From positions 1 through 14,962 of the forward strand of contig CAZVRH010000034.1 of NCBI GenBank assembly GCA_964629335.1: a stretch of DNA of 14,962 nt. The letters are read 5' to 3'. Shown here piece after piece: positions 13,404 to 14,962 of this stretch (its first letter is position 1; each line of letters starts with the position of its first letter). The stretch comes from CACPJA01 sp964629335 (lineage in GTDB: Bacteria; Pseudomonadota; Gammaproteobacteria; Steroidobacterales; UBA11654). The notes below the pieces were generated by a model. That model saw only the letters and a program-made list of their open reading frames with translations, ran no database searches and was not told the origin of the DNA. A program made the position numbers and the translations under genes.

Positions 13404-14962
13404 ATGAAAAAAATTTTGAGATCATTAATTCTAATTGTATTGATAATTGCCATACCCTCAGCCATTGCACTCTATATAATCTCACCACAATCATTAAGCA
13501 ATAATTTTAAAACAAATCCCTTTACTGAAGAAACTGCAACCAATAAAACCAGGCCAATAGTGTCTTTACCAAAAGAAAAACAAATTCTTTGGGGAGATAC
13601 ACATGTTCACACCACCTACTCTATGGATGCTTTCTATATGTCATTACCGATGATGTATGGCTCAAGGGGGGCGTTTCCACCAGCTTTTGCATGTGATTAT
13701 GCTCGATTTATTTCTCAGCTTGATTTCTATGTCTTAACCGATCATGCAGAATCTTATACGCCAAGGACATGGAAAGACCAAGTTGATAGTGTCCGTCAAT
13801 GTAATGCTATTTCTGGCAATGAGGATAACCCTGATTTAGTCGCTTTTATAGGCTGGGAGTGGACCCAGGTAGGACGAACACCTCAAACGCACTATGGTCA
13901 TCACAATGTGTTCTTTAAAGACTATAAAGAAGGCGCCATCCCAGCTCGACCCATCGCCTCTGGAGGAGCCGTTTCTGGACTCCTTAGAACCCAGTTGGCT
14001 GATGTCAATCCTAATCTCTATTTGTTAGATCCTCTCAACAGGGAATATTATTTTTCCTTTATGGGGTTTCTAGACACAATATTGGCAACTCCAAACTGTG
14101 AAGAAGGGATGCCATCAAATTACCTTCCAAAAGACTGTTACGAGACTGCAGAAACTCCTGGAGATTTATACGCAAAACTTGACGATTGGGGTTTTGAGGT
14201 AGAGGTCATCCCTCACGGCACCACTTGGGGCTTCTACACACCTCAAACCTCCAGCTGGACAGAATATAGAAAATCAGCCGATAACATCAGGCCTGATTAC
14301 AACAGTGTTGTTGAGATCTACTCAGGACATGGTAATTCTGAACAATTCTACGATTTCTTAGAAGTTGACACTGATGACAATGGCAACATAATTTGCCCCG
14401 AACCCTCATCAAATTATCTACCGTCGTGCCATCAAGCTGGAGTTATTATGAAACAACTTTGTTTAGATGAAGGGAAATCAGAATCAGTCTGTGATGATCT
14501 GGCAGCGAAAACCAGAGACGAATTCAATAAATTTCCCGGTGCATCCGGAATCCGATTACTCTACGGGACTGACAACCAATCTTGGCTGGATGCCGGGCAA
14601 GCCAGAAACACCTACCTCCCGGCCTTCAATTACAGACCCAAGAAATCTGTGCAATACGGGCTTGCCTTGAGAAATCAAGAGTACGGTGATGATAAAGATC
14701 GATTCCGTTGGGGCTTCATAGGCTCAAGTGATACGCATTCAGCTCGAGCTGGTCATGGATTTAAACAGTTATTAAGAGACAACGCCACAGAATCTACAGG
14801 TGCAACAACTAAAACTTGGAGAAATTTAATCAATCCTGTAGCTGCTGAAAAAAGAGTCGCTAGGTTACGAACAATAGAAGAACTTAACCAACTCACAGGA
14901 GCTACTATTATTGATACCGAACGACAAATGAGTTTTTTCACTCTTGGTGGATTAATGGCAGT
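13404..14962 (+). CDS. DUF3604 family protein, PHP-like metallo-hydrolase (3' end outside the window)
   Basis: The frame from ATG 13404 is open for 519 codons to the window edge. An N-terminal hydrophobic segment (about 4-27) is a signal anchor or uncleaved signal, so the rest is probably periplasmic. The domain opens with LWGDTHVHTTYSMDAF (Asp65, His67, His69), a PHP-like metal-binding motif, then LTDHAES, GWEWTQ, a His-rich THYGHHN, and GSSDTHSARAGHG with Asp443 and His445. This order is that of DUF3604 proteins, often around 600-700 residues, whose substrate is unknown. GGGGG lies 7 bases before the ATG as ribosome site. It follows the HupE-like gene by 27 bases and is probably cotranscribed with it. 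Confidence 0.9.
   Translation, partial: MKKILRSLILIVLIIAIPSAIALYIISPQSLSNNFKTNPFTEETATNKTRPIVSLPKEKQILWGDTHVHTTYSMDAFYMSLPMMYGSRGAFPPAFACDYARFISQLDFYVLTDHAESYTPRTWKDQVDSVRQCNAISGNEDNPDLVAFIGWEWTQVGRTPQTHYGHHNVFFKDYKEGAIPARPIASGGAVSGLLRTQLADVNPNLYLLDPLNREYYFSFMGFLDTILATPNCEEGMPSNYLPKDCYETAETPGDLYAKLDDWGFEVEVIPHGTTWGFYTPQTSSWTEYRKSADNIRPDYNSVVEIYSGHGNSEQFYDFLEVDTDDNGNIICPEPSSNYLPSCHQAGVIMKQLCLDEGKSESVCDDLAAKTRDEFNKFPGASGIRLLYGTDNQSWLDAGQARNTYLPAFNYRPKKSVQYGLALRNQEYGDDKDRFRWGFIGSSDTHSARAGHGFKQLLRDNATESTGATTKTWRNLINPVAAEKRVARLRTIEELNQLTGATIIDTERQMSFFTLGGLMA

Noticed and set aside
13390..13407. Five-codon mini-ORF (MGVKR) overlapping the DUF3604 start
   Set aside because: Its GGGGG is better explained as the ribosome site of the DUF3604 gene; no evidence for a leader peptide.
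14467..14670. 67-codon open frame on the plus strand
   Set aside because: It is out of frame within the DUF3604 gene, whose conserved motifs continue on both sides.

Overview
The window reads as chromosomal DNA of a free-living, probably marine gammaproteobacterium with an AT-rich genome (by eye below 40% GC). The basis is the gene mix: a TonB-dependent receptor, a TPR-sulfotransferase, an ACE-like M2 peptidase, a spinster-type MFS transporter, a HupE/UreJ-like protein with a DUF3604 protein, and several small secreted proteins. A SAR86/OM-group type of organism would fit, but no phylogenetic marker here proves it. I see no phage, transposon, CRISPR or plasmid genes. Coding density is high and no gene-free stretch exceeds about 160 bases.

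Layout. 1-157 (-) is the N-terminus of a TonB-dependent receptor, with an upstream region holding two inverted repeats and a plausible promoter. 257-2212 (-) is a TPR/sulfotransferase fusion whose reading frame continues upstream of its first ATG. 2388-3263 (+) is a short MetF-like protein starting at TTG. 3271-3852 (-) is an aspartyl/asparaginyl beta-hydroxylase-type dioxygenase, and 3899-5707 (-) a lipoprotein M2 peptidase with an intact active site. 5770-6462 (-) is a secreted, internally duplicated protein of dimeric alpha/beta-barrel type. 6624-7118 (-) is a four-helix membrane protein lying directly downstream of tRNA-Ser(UGA) at 7154-7244 (-). 7337-7884 (-) carries two small uncharacterised proteins.

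7936-9513 (+) is an MFS transporter that converges, with a 2-bp gap, on a three-gene minus-strand operon (11277 to 9516): DUF4442 hotdog protein, 4HBT-type thioesterase, and a secreted tandem cupin with no histidine at all. Divergent from it and 39 bp away is a plus-strand operon: membrane-anchored parvulin-like PPIase, HupE/UreJ-like membrane protein (4-bp overlap), and a DUF3604 PHP-like protein that runs off the end.

How the genes may work together. The best candidate for an undescribed system is the PPIase-HupE-DUF3604 operon: a foldase, a possible metal or small-molecule membrane protein with an extracytoplasmic domain, and a presumed metallo-enzyme on the outer face of the inner membrane. 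The hotdog-hotdog-cupin operon suggests acyl-CoA handling. The rest looks like scavenging and housekeeping functions (peptide hydrolysis, uptake, C1 metabolism). All functions are inferred by reading motifs; no database search was made.
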